Positions 31,468 through 42,501 of a stretch of DNA of 64,000 nt are shown here, piece after piece. Location of the stretch: positions 2,914,001-2,978,000 of the forward strand of contig JAJGBQ010000003.1 in assembly GCA_022457065.1 (NCBI GenBank), read 5' to 3'. The notes beneath the pieces are model-generated. The model saw only the letters and a list, made by a program, of their open reading frames with translations. It was not told the origin of the DNA and made no database searches. The translations under genes and the position numbers were made by a program. Every line of letters begins with the position of its first letter. Position 1 is the first letter of the stretch. Origin of the DNA: Curvularia sp. ZM96 (Eukaryota > Ascomycota > Dothideomycetes > Pleosporales > Pleosporaceae).

Positions 31468-33472
31468 CTAACCCCGATGTAGAATAGTATCCAGCGGGTT
31501 CTTTGGCTGCTCGCCCATGTCCTTTTGCATCTTCTTCTTCTGCTTCTTGGTCATGAGTCCCTGGGCCTTGATACCGCGTTCTTTCTTCAGCTTCTTCAGC
31601 GCTTCCTCGGTCATTTCCTGGCGGAGCATTTGTTCCACCACGAGCTTCTTACGGCTGCGTCGGTCGCCCTGGCCAATGATGATGCCGGCGGTAATGTTGC
31701 AGGTAAGACTGCACGTCAGGATGACGGCAGTGACTTCCTTGGGCCGATCCTTGTAGTAGATACCCCATGTGGTGCCGCCAAGGGCGCACTGGAACATGGA
31801 GTGGAAATCGAGAAGGACGATGATGGTGATGAGTAGTCGGATCGAAAAGGCATGGTGCGTATAGGTTTCGTGGGGCCGGTAGAAGGTGTGTGATTTTTCG
31901 AGTTTGCCTTGGTGGTACTCCAGTTTCTTTTGCTCTTCGGCCGTCAACACAGGTGCCTCTACGTCGCCTCGCTCCACTTCGCCAGCCTCCCACGCAGAAC
32001 ACGGAGGCATAGTCGGTAACTCGTTGTGATCCTTCAAATCCTGTAGACCGCGCTCTTTACGAATTCTCCACGTTTTATGTGCGTAGTAGGCGACAAAGGC
32101 CATGTGATACGTGTCGACAAGGCGGAATGGAAACATGGTGATTCCAACCACGCAAAACAGAGCGGTAAGGACCTGATCACAGATTTCGACAAAGTAAGAC
32201 TGTCGATCGCCCACGTAAATCCAACCGATAAGGAACAGAACCCATGCCGCTCCCCAAAAGGTGATGAGGAAGAAGTACAAGGTGACAATGAAGCCGAGCG
32301 GGTTGCGAACGTAGCGTCCGAAGCCCTTCATAGACCGCTTGAACTTTGCGCGTCGTGAATGGAGGAGATGACGCACATGGTCGTCGAGAGCGGCCTTCTC
32401 CTCGTCGGTCCATCCTATCAAGGAAGTACCGTGGGGTAGCACGGCGTAGTGGTGGTCCGGGCCTTCCTCCAGCGTGGACAGAACCGAGTCAATCGAGTTT
32501 CGACGTTCCAAGTTACCTTCGTCTGCACGCGATGCATCCGCGGCACCTTCTCCTTGGCCTATCTGTGTCATTTCCTCTCCTTCTCTTGCCCCTCTCGCCG
32601 TGCCCATTTCCTCGTCCGAGGTATCGGATGAAGACGGTGCGAGTTCGTAAGTCGGTTGGCGGTTGTAGAGCCATGGCAGGTTGGGCAGAAATAGCGAGTT
32701 TTGAACATTGTTCAGTGTAGTTAGTGTGGAAATTTCGGGGTCTAAAGGGGGTGTTAGTCTGCGATGCTGAAGAGACATGAATGTACTGACCAATGACATC
32801 TAGCACATCGACAACATTTTCGCCCATCATGTTTTGGTTGACATGCTTCTGGTTCCGCCGCATGTTGAAGGCTGAAGAGGTCCGAGTCATGGCTTTTCGC
32901 ATATTGCCAGTGCTTTGAACCGGTCGAGGGTTGTTGTTGGGAGCAAAAGTCGCAGGCTGGGCAGCATCCTCATACAAAGGCTGCATATGCGGTGTTGCTG
33001 TCAGTTGGCGCCGTAGGTTATCGTCATTGAACATGGCCTGTGGAGGCGGGCGCGGCTCCGAGCTGCTTCGTCTACGGCCAGCTTCCCACGTATCCCCAAC
33101 AACTGGAACTTGGCTTGGAGCAGGGGCTGGTGTTGCGTTAGCCTCTTGAAGGCTTGGTTGGTACGAGGGTCTCCGTATGCGGATGGAGGAACTGCGTAGT
33201 CTTAGGGGATAGGAAGGCGCCTGAGGCGGACGCGGTTGCGAGACAGAAGGTTGGAGCGGCGGCATGTGAGTAGTCGTCGTAACAGTGGGATGGGTGACAG
33301 TAGTTGAGGTTGCTCCATCGTCGTGTATTGTAATCTCCGGTTCCGGCGAAACGTGGGTAGTTGAAGTAGTTGTATGCGGACCAGAAGTGGTAGTGGTTGT
33401 AGTGGTGGTGGTTATTGGCGATGCCTGCGGGCGGCTCTGGCCGTCCTGCCCTTCGTCTGGGGTTGGCGCCAT
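31468..33472 (-). CDS. DUF2985-family integral membrane protein
   Basis: Two exons are read on the minus strand, 33472-32791 and 32741-31468, giving about 651 residues. The 49-bp intron (GTCAGT..TAG) is phase 1. The first 230 residues are Ser/Pro/Thr-rich, including a run of nine Thr near the start, and are probably cytosolic. About four membrane segments follow: 'IVTLYFFLITFWGAAWVLFL', 'VLTALFCVVGITMFPF', 'LLITIIVLLDFHSMFQCAL' and 'VTAVILTCSLTCNITAGIII'. The block 'FHSMFQCALGGTTWGIYY' is typical of the fungal DUF2985 group. The C-terminus is Lys-rich and basic ('KKQKKKMQKDMGEQ'). Function is unknown and no catalytic residue is evident. The start is the first ATG of the frame. The upstream extension begins only at non-ATG codons. 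Confidence 0.85.
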
Positions 33473-34368
33473 TGTGAGGAGTGTCTCCCCAGGCAAAAAG
33501 CGAGGGTGTTGAGGAAGCGCGGATGGGGTAGGGGAAGGGCAGATGGATACAATGCTTGCTAAGCGTGCATTTGTCCGGTCGCAGCCGGCTAAGGCTTAGT
33601 GGATGCCTCAGTCAGCAGCCTACGCGCAGCCCTTGGTTGGTAATTGGGGGAGAGCGAAACCAGGAGGGGAAAGAGGAGCATATGCAAGACACGATAGAAC
33701 AATGGTGGTGTTGACAAGGCTTTTTGAGTGGGCGCGTCGCAACCTTGGACTGCTGTGGCTGAGGTCCGCACGGCTGTTGAGAGATGTCTCGCCACAGCCA
33801 CTCCGGCGCTGGGACCAAGCCGAACAAGCACGGCATGCGTCATGTCTCCACGCTGGCGGTGCGGGGAGACTGGAAAATACCGCCGCTACTGTTGGCATGG
33901 CTACGAAGTAGGGTACACATCTGCGAAGCCTACTTCACTCTACTGCGCCACATGCATGTACCTATACACGGCACGCGCAGGCTGCATCCGTGATACACGC
34001 GCATCTCTAGTCTAGTCTCGATAGCATGCGAGCTACACGCGCCAAAAGTGCGTCCCGGGGATGTGCAAACCTTGGTTTTACTTGAAGTCTACTAATATGC
34101 ACCCTGTGCCATGGTTCATTCCCATCTTTTTCCTGTCAAGCCTGGCACATGCAGCAAACCCAGATGGGGCTACCAGTAAGCCGTCGCTCCCCAGACGGGG
34201 CCGTCACCGTAGGGCTGAGACGCGCCGCTGCCAATCACGCATTGGCCATGCCCTGACGCAACTCAGCTCCACATGAGCGTCTCAGGTACCAAGGCGGGCT
34301 GAATGCTCGTCCAGCACATAAATCCTCTGATCCGCACCTGCTGCCCTCGCATCCCATCTCCCCACGTC
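33473..34368. promoter_or_regulatory. Divergent spacer, DUF2985 gene / exopolyphosphatase gene
   Basis: An 896-bp head-to-head interval that should hold both promoters. I recognise no specific site or extra gene. An in-frame ATG at 34303 could extend the exopolyphosphatase by 22 residues. Confidence 0.5.
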
Positions 34369-35794
34369 ATGAAACCAATTCGCGCCATCGTGTCGGGCCT
34401 TGTTGCCACCAGCAATGTCGCCGCAGCGCTTCAGCACGGCGCATCCCAACAAACAGTCCTCGGCGCGTCAGCCAAGCAACCTGCCAAACATGTCGGAGTC
34501 GGCCACTTTAGCGAATGGAGTCGCCAGACCAAGAAAGAGTTCCTGATTGATTGGCAGGCTGGGAAAGAGTCGGAATGGATTTTGGTGCAAGGCAACGAGG
34601 GTGGTGACTTGGACTCGATGACTGCGGCGCTTACTTGGGCATACCATCTCGAGCACTCGACCATGAATTCGTCCAATCCCGTCAAGGCAATCGCACTGCT
34701 GCAGACACCATCTCATGCCCTCGATCTGAGGCCCGAAAACAAGGTAGCATTGGACAACTCGCAAATGACGCCTGGCCACGAAGACCTGCTTACCCTGGAC
34801 GAACTACCCGAAGACCCAGAGACGCTCAGCAAGAAGCTCAAGGGCATCATCCTGGTAGACCATGCAGCACCCCTGAGAAAATGGTCACAGGCAAAAATCC
34901 TAAGCATCATCGACCACCACAAAGATCGTGGCACTGCGCCAGACGCCGACCCCCGAATCTTTGAGACTGCGGCGAGCTGCACCACCCTTGTTGCCCGTCA
35001 AATGCTCGATGAACTGGAACAACTCGAGGACGAATACCACATGCCGCACGAGCTGCTCGAGCTTATCCTCAGCGCCATTGCCATTGACTCTGGCGGTTTG
35101 ACAAGCGACAAGACCACCAAGGCCGACATTGAGACTTCGAAGCGTGTCCTCGCACGCAGCAACTGGAGGGACAACAAGCTGGAAGACGTCATGGAGGACC
35201 TTGACGACAAGCTTACCAAGGCCCAGAAGAACATTGACAAACTTGGTTTATACGACCTGCTGCGTCGTGACTGGAAGTCTGATGTTATCGACACGCCTTC
35301 TCCTCGCACTCCCACTATCAGCGTCGGCTTCGCTTCCATTCCCTACTCGATGGATGAGCAAATTCTCAAGACTGAGTTTGGAGAGCTGTTCGGTATGTTC
35401 ATTCCCCTTGTTATCTGAGTTTAACGAAACACCATAAGCTAACTCACCTACAGACTGGTTCGCGATCCACGCCGCCTGGACAGCCCGCGCAAACGTTGAT
35501 GTCTCTATTTCCGTCAACAAATTCAAGAAACACTACAAGGATGGCAGCAAGGAGAAGATCAGAGAGGTCGTACTTGTAGTCCGCGACGACGTGCGTATCG
35601 ATCAGAACCAAGCCGATTCGCTGTTCGCGCTCGTCAAGGACGCCATCGAGAACAATGACCTGGGGATTGATTTCCAGCCATGGCACAGGGCGGATGAATT
35701 GGCGCCCCGCCAGATGGTTTGGCAACACAAGTCTGATGCCGGCAGGAAGGTTATCAAGCCATTGGTGGAGGACGCCATCACTGGCTGGGATTGA
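34369..35794 (+). CDS. ppx1: Exopolyphosphatase, DHH superfamily (Ppx1-like)
   Basis: A metal-dependent phosphoesterase that should release orthophosphate from inorganic polyphosphate chains. Two exons are read, 34369-35392 and 35454-35794, giving about 454 residues. Metal-site motifs in order are 'VQGNEGGDLDSMTAAL' (motif I, DxD), 'GIILVDHAAP' (motif II), the signature 'SIIDHHKDR' (DHH) and 'AIAIDSGGLTSDKTTKAD' (motif IV). The DHHA2 domain occupies the C-terminal third, 'YDLLRRDWK' to 'GFASIPYSMDEQIL' and onward. The first 20 residues ('IVSGLVATSNVAAAL') look mildly like a signal or targeting peptide, so secretion or organelle import is possible. An ATG 66 bp upstream in frame is an alternative start. 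The intron is phase 1. Confidence 0.92.
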
Positions 35795-36399
35795 AAGTTA
35801 TTTGGGAAGCTCACCAACTAACACAAGCCATCAACACAGTAGATAATAACGAACCGTGACAACTACAGCTATTTTTCAAAGTGGAGTCGTAAGGACTAAA
35901 AGCACAGTATTTCATGAATAACTATGACAACTACAGTTACTTATTTATCAACGCATGCATCACGATACAAAGGACACATATGATATCATGATTCATCATT
36001 CTTGGGCTACGTGAGCATGCTGCACCGCTATGCCAAACACAAAAAACAAAACAACAAAATCACACCCCCAACACGAATACCTGTATCCGTCCGGCTGTGT
36101 TTAGCAATCCCCATTGAGAGCCTTCCCTTGCGGGCGGCTGGAACTCAAATGGGAATGCCTCATTCAAGCCCTGACGAGATATAGATACCGGCTGGAGTGG
36201 ACAAAAGAAACAAAATAGCGCAGGGCAAATACGAAAGTGAATCCAGTGCAGAAACGAAAAAAAAGAAGAAAAAAAACGGCTCGGGACAAATACATCAAAG
36301 ACAACCATCATGTCCACAGACAACTCCGCCCAAATGCAAAACGAGGGGTATCAAACGCTGAATAAGCAATGCTGGTGTAAACATATCCTTCTATGGGCG
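35795..36399. other. Convergent intergenic region
   Basis: It holds the 3' ends of the exopolyphosphatase and nbl1 genes. An A-rich tract lies at about 36245-36278. No gene is seen. Confidence 0.5.
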
Positions 36400-37238
36400 C
36401 TACCGAGGGCGGACGTTACGCGCAGCTGGCTGCTTGCGGGCATTTGCTGCATTGTTCTTGGGTGATAGTACTTGGCCGGCAGCCGGCTTGGTGCGAGATC
36501 CGGCACGGGTCGAACGCGTACTGCCCACTGTTGCAGGCTTCTCTCCTTTCTCGACCTTCTCTGGTTTTTCTGGTTTCTCAGCTGCAGGTTTCGGAGCGAC
36601 GGTCCTAGTGCGCTTCTTGGGGACAGGCAGCTCCGAGTTCTCCTTGTCCTCGCCTGACATATCATTACTGCTGCGCCTTTTTGCCCGGGTCGTCTGTGTT
36701 GGCTTGGCATATGCGGGAGTCGGCTTGGTGATTTTGGTGGTAGTCTTGACACGCTCTTCTTGAGAGGACATATGGGAGAATGTGGGTCTGGAAGAGGCAC
36801 TAGCATTGCTGGGTGCAGCAGTACGCGTTTTGCGGCCAGCGGTGTTGGTGGCAGTACCGTTTGCCTTCTTGGTAGTAGTAGTTGTTTTTGCGATGGTTGT
36901 AGGAGCAGCAGTTGTGGCTTTTGCTGCTGGTGCCGGAGCGATGACGGGCTGCATTGGTGCTGATGCCTTGAGGAGGTCGACAAGCGCGGTTTGGCGCGTC
37001 ACCATCGGGACACGGTTGACGCGTCGCTCGAGACGCGACCGCATGCTCGTACATTGTGCCTGGCACTGGGCTCGTAGCTTCTCGATGCGTGCCTCGATCT
37101 CGATTTGGAGGTTGAAAATCATATTGGACTTGGCATCAGCCGTCATCCCGTCGGTAATGTTGGTCATGGTTGCGGTCTGCAAAACGCGTAAGCAGCTGCA
37201 GGGTGAATGGCAAGCAGGAAGGTGGGACATACAGTCAT
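36400..37238 (-). CDS. nbl1: Borealin N-terminal / Nbl1-type chromosomal passenger protein
   Basis: A likely chromosomal passenger complex subunit that would bind INCENP (Sli15) and survivin (Bir1) as a three-helix bundle. Two exons are read on the minus strand: a 6-nt coding exon 37238-37233 (Met-Thr) and 37176-36400, giving about 260 residues. The 56-bp intron has GTATGT..TGCAG borders and is phase 0. An ATG at 37167 inside exon 2 is an alternative start. The helical domain is 'NLQIEIEARIEKLRAQCQA' followed by 'MRSRLERRVNRVPMVTRQT' and 'LVDLLKAS', which matches the Borealin N-terminal/Nbl1 pattern. The rest is a Thr/Ala/Lys/Pro-rich basic tail, much longer than the 70-residue yeast protein. 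No Borealin C-terminal dimerisation domain is seen. Confidence 0.8.
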
Positions 37239-37939
37239 GGAAATCCCCAAATCTGCTGAAAGGATTTACAATAGCCTTGAGAAGCCCTGGTATCGTGTTT
37301 GTGCCAGAAGCTGCGTCTTCCAGGCGCTGTGGACAGGAAGTAAACACGCGTACGGGAACGCGACGCGGATGGCGGCAATATGTTTTGAGCGCGGAGAGAA
37401 GAGTATTAACACTTTCCAGCACTCCTGTGAAGGTTGCAGAGAATTTTTGTGTGTTGTGGTGTAATTGCGGGTGGTGTTGGTTGCGGCTTCTGAATCTCGA
37501 GTGGGATGTTGGAGGAAGGAAGAGAGGAGCTGCTGCGAGGGTTTTTTACGCCAGCCAGCGCCAAGATGACGCAACCACCGTTGCTACAGCCAGTAAGGCT
37601 TCAATCACATGTCTCAAGAACACGAATTTTAAAGACCAATGCCTCCAAAACAATTTGTATGGAAAGCTGCACTGCAGGACGCACAATTCGCGATATATAA
37701 AACAACGAGTAAGGTCACGATCAACAGCCTTGTAATACGAGTCATGACATCAGATGCGCATGTGCACGGTCTCCTGTCCGACGGTCGCACATCGCTCCTC
37801 TCCACGTGACGTCGGAGGTCTGATTGCTAGCCTCCGTCCTCCGCTGCGGCGACCTAAGCTCAGCAGCATACCATCACCGTCGATCTAATCAACTACCTCC
37901 AAACAATCACTTCAACACACAGGACAAATCACATTCAAG
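37239..37939. promoter_or_regulatory. Divergent promoter region nbl1 / rpn10
   Basis: A 701-bp head-to-head spacer. CACGTGACGTC at 37803-37813 is an E-box fused to a CRE-like TGACGT core. No extra gene is seen. Confidence 0.55.
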
Positions 37940-38936
37940 ATGGTGTTGGAAGCTTCTATGATAGTGTGAGTCTGCCCTCCACACTCTGCATTCCTCTCGT
38001 TACTAACTATTGCAGTGTTGACAACAGCGAAGCTAGTCGGAATGGCGATTATGTACCCTCGCGATGGGAAGCGCAACAGGATGCCGTCAACATGATCTTC
38101 TCCGCGAAGACTGGAGCGAACCCAGAGTCTTCTGTTGGCTTGATGAGCATGGGGGGCAACACGCCAGAGATCCTTACGACTCTGACAACGGACATTGGCA
38201 AGGTGCTTGACGGACTGCACAGGACAAAGATAAAGGGCAGCTCACATTTTGTCACTGGTATCAACGTTGCAGCGGTACGTCATGCTATGTCATTGGTAGA
38301 AGTAGTTGCTGACACGAAAGCGCACAGTTGGCTCTGAAGCACAGGCAGAACAAGTCGCAGAAGCAGAGGATAGTCATATTCAACTGCAGTCCCATCGAAG
38401 AAGACGAGAAGAATCTGATCAAGTTGGCGAAGAAGATGAAGAAGAGTGGCATCAGCATCGACATCATCGCATTCGGTGAACTCAGTGACGACACCACGCG
38501 GAAACTTCAGGCCTTCAGCGACAACGTACAGAGCGCCGAAGGCTCTCACCTAGCTATCGTTCCACCCAGCGCGAACCTACTCAGCGATTCCCTGATTACC
38601 ACACCTATAGTTGGCGGAGAAGGCGCCTCCAACGCTGGAGGCGACGGTGGCTCTGGAGGTGGTGGCGGTGCATCGGGCGGCAATGACTTTGAATTCGGAG
38701 TTGACCCTTCAGTTGACCCGGAACTTGCACTTGCGCTCAGGATGTCTTTTGAAGAAGAGAAAGCACGGCAGGAAAAGGACAAGAAGGCAAAGGAAGCTGC
38801 TGAGGGCAAGTCGGAGCTTGAGCCCGTTGCTGAGGGCGATGAGAAGCAGCCGTTGCTAGATGACCAGGGCCAGCCCAGCGGGAGTGGAAGCAAGAACAAG
38901 AAGGACGATGACCAAGACAAGATGGACACAGCATGA
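37940..38936 (+). CDS. rpn10: 26S proteasome ubiquitin receptor Rpn10
   Basis: A base/lid-bridging subunit of the 19S regulatory particle that captures polyubiquitinated substrates. Three exons are read: 37940-37965 (26 nt), 38016-38274 and 38328-38936, giving about 297 residues. The VWA domain starts at 'MVLEASMIVVDNSEASRNGD' and continues through 'PESSVGLMSMGG', 'GSSHFVTGINVAA', 'KQRIVIFNCSPI' and 'GISIDIIAFGE'. A ubiquitin-interacting motif, 'VDPELALALRMSFEEEKAR', lies near residue 225-243 after a Gly-rich linker. The C-terminus is charged and low complexity. One UIM is seen, as in yeast. It is not followed by a second, as in animals. The first two introns interrupt the N-terminal strand at the places needed to restore family identity. 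Confidence 0.96.
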
Positions 38937-39396
38937 GCCTGAGCAAGCATGGCATGGCTTGTGTACGAGGCTTTTAGACTAAGCAGAGCATCTACGGCGT
39001 CTACTGTATGACTAGAGCTAGTGTCTACCACATCTGACACAGATGGATGAATGAAACAAATAATGACTTTGACCGTCTGCAAAGGCCCATGCCATGTGCC
39101 CAATTGGTGGACTGTCCCGTTCTCTCTACATGACTGTCCCCATCCAAGCGACGCATCAATTACATCGACGTCCGCAGTAATCATGGGACTCATTGAGAGT
39201 CGCACGGCTTCGAGGACGCTACTTTGAGCCCTGTAGCATTTCCCATGGTCAACACATCTCTTTACGCACACCGTGCATGCAAGATGGGCGTGCGGGCTGG
39301 GCGTTTCCTACGCAGTCATGCATGCGGATTGGAGCAGTACACCATCGCCAGTCCCTTATTCCATGATCCGGGTGTTCTTGTACAGATGCGCTGTCC
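38937..39396. other. Convergent intergenic region rpn10 / trs23
   Basis: Tail-to-tail spacer with no recognised feature. Confidence 0.5.
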
Positions 39397-39952
39397 TCAC
39401 CCCCTGATTTTCACAAATCCATCTAGTCCTCTGTCGAATTTGTCGCACCGGATTGGCATTTCTACGGTGTAGAATGGGTTCTTCATCACATAGTCCGCAT
39501 ACAGCTCATATATCTTCTTGATCATTGTATCCACGTTCGGCTGTTGCGGCTCAGTGAAGAGCAGAAATTTGACTCCGGTTTGTGTTTGGAAGCATTGGAT
39601 GCGGAAGTGGGAGCTCTCCAGTACTTCGATACCGGTTGCGCGGACTGGGAAGGTTTGTAGGTTGGGGGTGGTGGTGGATGGAGGGGGTGCGCGAGCGGGT
39701 GGAACAGGAGATAGCTGAGCCGTGATGGCGTGCATTCTGGGCATGTGGTCAGAGAAGCCATGACTGCGCTTGCATTAGGACTGACCCATGAAACGATCCA
39801 GCGAGCATAAGGTAGTCATTGCTCGTGAGCTTGGCCATGCCGGTATGGAATTCGCGGTTGTAGATAAGCCCGCCCGACTTGCTTATTATGAAAAGCGCAA
39901 AGACAACCCTGCTATCGTTAGCCAGGACTCCATGGTGCAAGGCTTGGGTCAT
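39397..39952 (-). CDS. trs23: TRAPP complex subunit Trs23 (TRAPPC4)
   Basis: A core subunit of the TRAPP vesicle-tethering complexes that activate Ypt1/Rab1 at ER-Golgi membranes. Two exons are read on the minus strand, 39952-39786 and 39736-39397, giving about 168 residues. The intron is 49 bp (GTCAGT..CAG, phase 2). Visible family blocks are 'FALFIISKSGGLIYNREF', 'LTSNDYLMLAGSFHGMHAIT', 'ESSHFRIQCFQTQTGVKFLL', 'MIKKIYELYADYVMKNPFY' and 'VEMPIRCDKFDRGL'. The longin fold lacks the PDZ-like insert of the animal protein and yeast's extra segments, giving a short form. The start is uncertain: residues before 'RVVFALF' show no conservation, and a short upstream exon is possible. Confidence 0.9.
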
Positions 39953-40477
39953 ACATGTTGCAGACTTAAACGTGCTTGCTAACTATCGCGACAGTGGAAG
40001 AGTGGTGTTGCGGCCTGGCCGTGAGCGGTGACGGATTCTGCCCCTCCGCATGCATCTCCCTGCAACCAGAGCTAAGGCTTCAATACCCATGCCTGCCTTG
40101 ACAACACTACGGTCCCCGGGCTTCCTACGACTTGTTTCACTGCTAAAGACACAGTTTTTGTGTTTCCACACACACGGCATTTTCTTCTCTCCTCACGCCC
40201 TTGCAGATCATACGCTCAACAACACCGCGCAGCGCCACTGTCGAACTCACGAAGCCCTTGAATATTGCAGGATCTGCGTATTTGATTGTCGGTACTGTAG
40301 CCTGGAGGTGTCTGAGCGACTGCTTGCAGGTCGTCGGCTGCTTTCCACAACGTAACCATCCAGACCGCTCAATCAAGTGTTCCCTCTGGGCACTCACTCA
40401 AGCCCGCCGACCCCGCGCCTCAAACCCACTCAGCCGACTCACGAACAAGACCACAACTGAAGGGCTGTCACAGAATC
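39953..40477. promoter_or_regulatory. Divergent spacer trs23 / tandem-UBC gene
   Basis: A 525-bp head-to-head interval holding both promoters. It is C-rich and CA-rich toward 40477, fitting the leader of the plus-strand gene. No specific site is assigned. Confidence 0.5.
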
Positions 40478-41844
40478 ATGTCAAATCAATGCATTCTTAG
40501 AATTACCCGTGAACTGGGCGAGATTCAGCGTGGATCTGACCTCTCGATAGCGGTCGCTTGCCGCGATATCGACGTGCGCCATGTGCGGGCATTGATCATA
40601 GGTCCTCCCGATACCCCATACGAGTTTGGTTTCTTCGAGTTTGCCATCAAGTTCACGCGAGACTACCCTACCAAAGCACCAAGCGTAACAGCCATAACTA
40701 CCAACGGTGGCCGCACGCGCTTCAATCCCAACATCTACGCAGGCGGGAAAGTATGCCTATCGATTCTTGGGTAAGCATGTCGTGTTATTTACATGTCCCC
40801 GTGCTTACAAGACTCAGCACATGGCGAGGCGAGCGTGGCGAAGAATGGTCATCCGCACAAGGCCTCGAATCGATCCTCATCTCTATTCAGAGCCTCATGT
40901 CTGCCAACCCGTACGAGAATGAACCTGGTTTTGAAGACGCAAACTCCGACTACGACAAGAAGAACCAAGAGGCGTATGTGGACAAGATTCGGCACGAGTC
41001 TCTCCGTATATCTGTCATTGAGCGCCTCGAGGAGTATCTAGGCATCAACAGGCAGAGGCCTGGTGTAACAATCTACAACGCTGAGGAAGACTATCAGTCC
41101 AGCAGAGATGATGCGCCATTCGAACCTTTCAAGGACCTCTGCAAGAGGCGTTTCTTGTGGTACTATCAGTCCTATCTTTCTAGAGTGGATGAAGCGGTGA
41201 AGCGAAACAAGGATGGAGACCGATTCGAGAAGATGCCATTTGAAGGCCCAGGCAACACCATGGAAGGCACCTTTCAATATACGTCTCTCAGGGAGCGTCT
41301 GGTAAAGATTTTTGAGACTCTCAACAAGGAAATGGAGTCATGGGCTGTGGAAGGCATGTCAGCTGTTAAGAAAGAGATGAGCATCGCCAATAATCTCCAG
41401 CGACAATACGAGCAGATTGTTGAGAAGTACAAGAAGCAAGACGCGATCGCGCTGGACCTCGACCTCGTCGACAAGAACCCGTTTGTGTGGCAGCTGGTTC
41501 TCTTTGGCCGGCCGATGACGAACCTTGACGGAGGCATGTTCCGGATCAGGCTATACATCAGTCCCAAGTTTCCGGACGTACTACCTCGTGTTAGGTTCGA
41601 GACACCCATTCTGTATCATCACCGCGTATCCCCTGATGGCATTCTCTGCTATGACGCTGCTCGTAAGGACGATATGCGCTCACATATCGAGGCTATCATC
41701 GCAGCTATCGAGGAGGAATCGCCTGCGTATGATCCCCGTACGCTAGTAAACCCTGAGGCTGCAAAACTCTTTTGGGGCACTCCAGAGGATAAGAAGCTGT
41801 ACAACCGTCGCTTGAGGCGATCCGCGCAAGACAGCGCTGAGTAA
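40478..41844 (+). CDS. Tandem-domain ubiquitin-conjugating enzyme (UBE2Z-like E2 plus a second UBC fold)
   Basis: Two exons are read, 40478-40770 and 40818-41844 (47-bp intron, phase 2), giving about 439 residues. The N-terminal UBC domain resembles UBE2Z: 'HVRALIIGPPDTPYEFGFFE', 'RFNPNIYAGGKVCLSILGTW' with the catalytic Cys near residue 93, then 'LISIQSLMSANPYENEPGFE'. A helical charged linker of about 170 residues follows. A second UBC-like fold begins near 'NPFVWQLVLFGRPMTNLDGG', with 'FRIRLYISPKFPDVLPRVRF' and 'HRVSPDGILCYDAARKDD'; the Cys near residue 375 sits where an E2 active-site Cys would be. UBE2Z itself has only one UBC fold. Whether the second domain is catalytic is unknown. It is read as one continuous exon, so it is not an annotation join. 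Confidence 0.85.
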
Positions 41845-42501
41845 GTCGTTATCTATGCTTCCGTGGGCGTGTGCTGACTATGACACAGAAATTTCTTTTA
41901 GGGGGTTTGTTTTGGAAAGAGAAAAGATAAAAAAAGGATGGGCAGATGACGATTTAACGGCCGACCACATCAGTTATGAACTTACATGATACCCCAAGTC
42001 TGATCAAGGCTTGCATTACACGGCGTTCGTGGGCCATAGGCATCGTAGTATGCAAGATCGGTGCCACAGGTATGGCGTTTGTCAAGCAATGGCGGTATAT
42101 TTCATTATGAATGTACCATATCTTTAGGTCAACGCGTATATGCGTGTGTATGCGTCGATAGGGAGCTGGAGTAATTTAACAAAAGCTAGATATTATGAAT
42201 GAAATCTATACATGCAAAGCTCCGCCTCGTACGTATAAGCTATTGCAGTCCCATTTTCAGCATGCACGCCCCAGAGTCTGTTTTACGATAAAATGCGTTA
42301 CATTTCTTATTGGGTGTCGAGTTCTTGGAAGACTATTGATGGTGCAAGCTCGTGATCCCGGATTAAGACCGTTGGACCCTGAGCAACGTGTGGGGACTGC
42401 CAATCATGCCCCTGGGGCGGAAATCGATCTCCCGAGCACTCTCCGCAAACAAACCTTAAACATCGCATCGTCCATTGCGCCATTACCACACATCGTTCAC
42501 T
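41845..42501. other. Intergenic region, tandem-UBC gene / erg26
   Basis: It contains the 3' end of the upstream gene and the erg26 promoter. No gene or clear regulatory motif is recognised. Confidence 0.5.
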
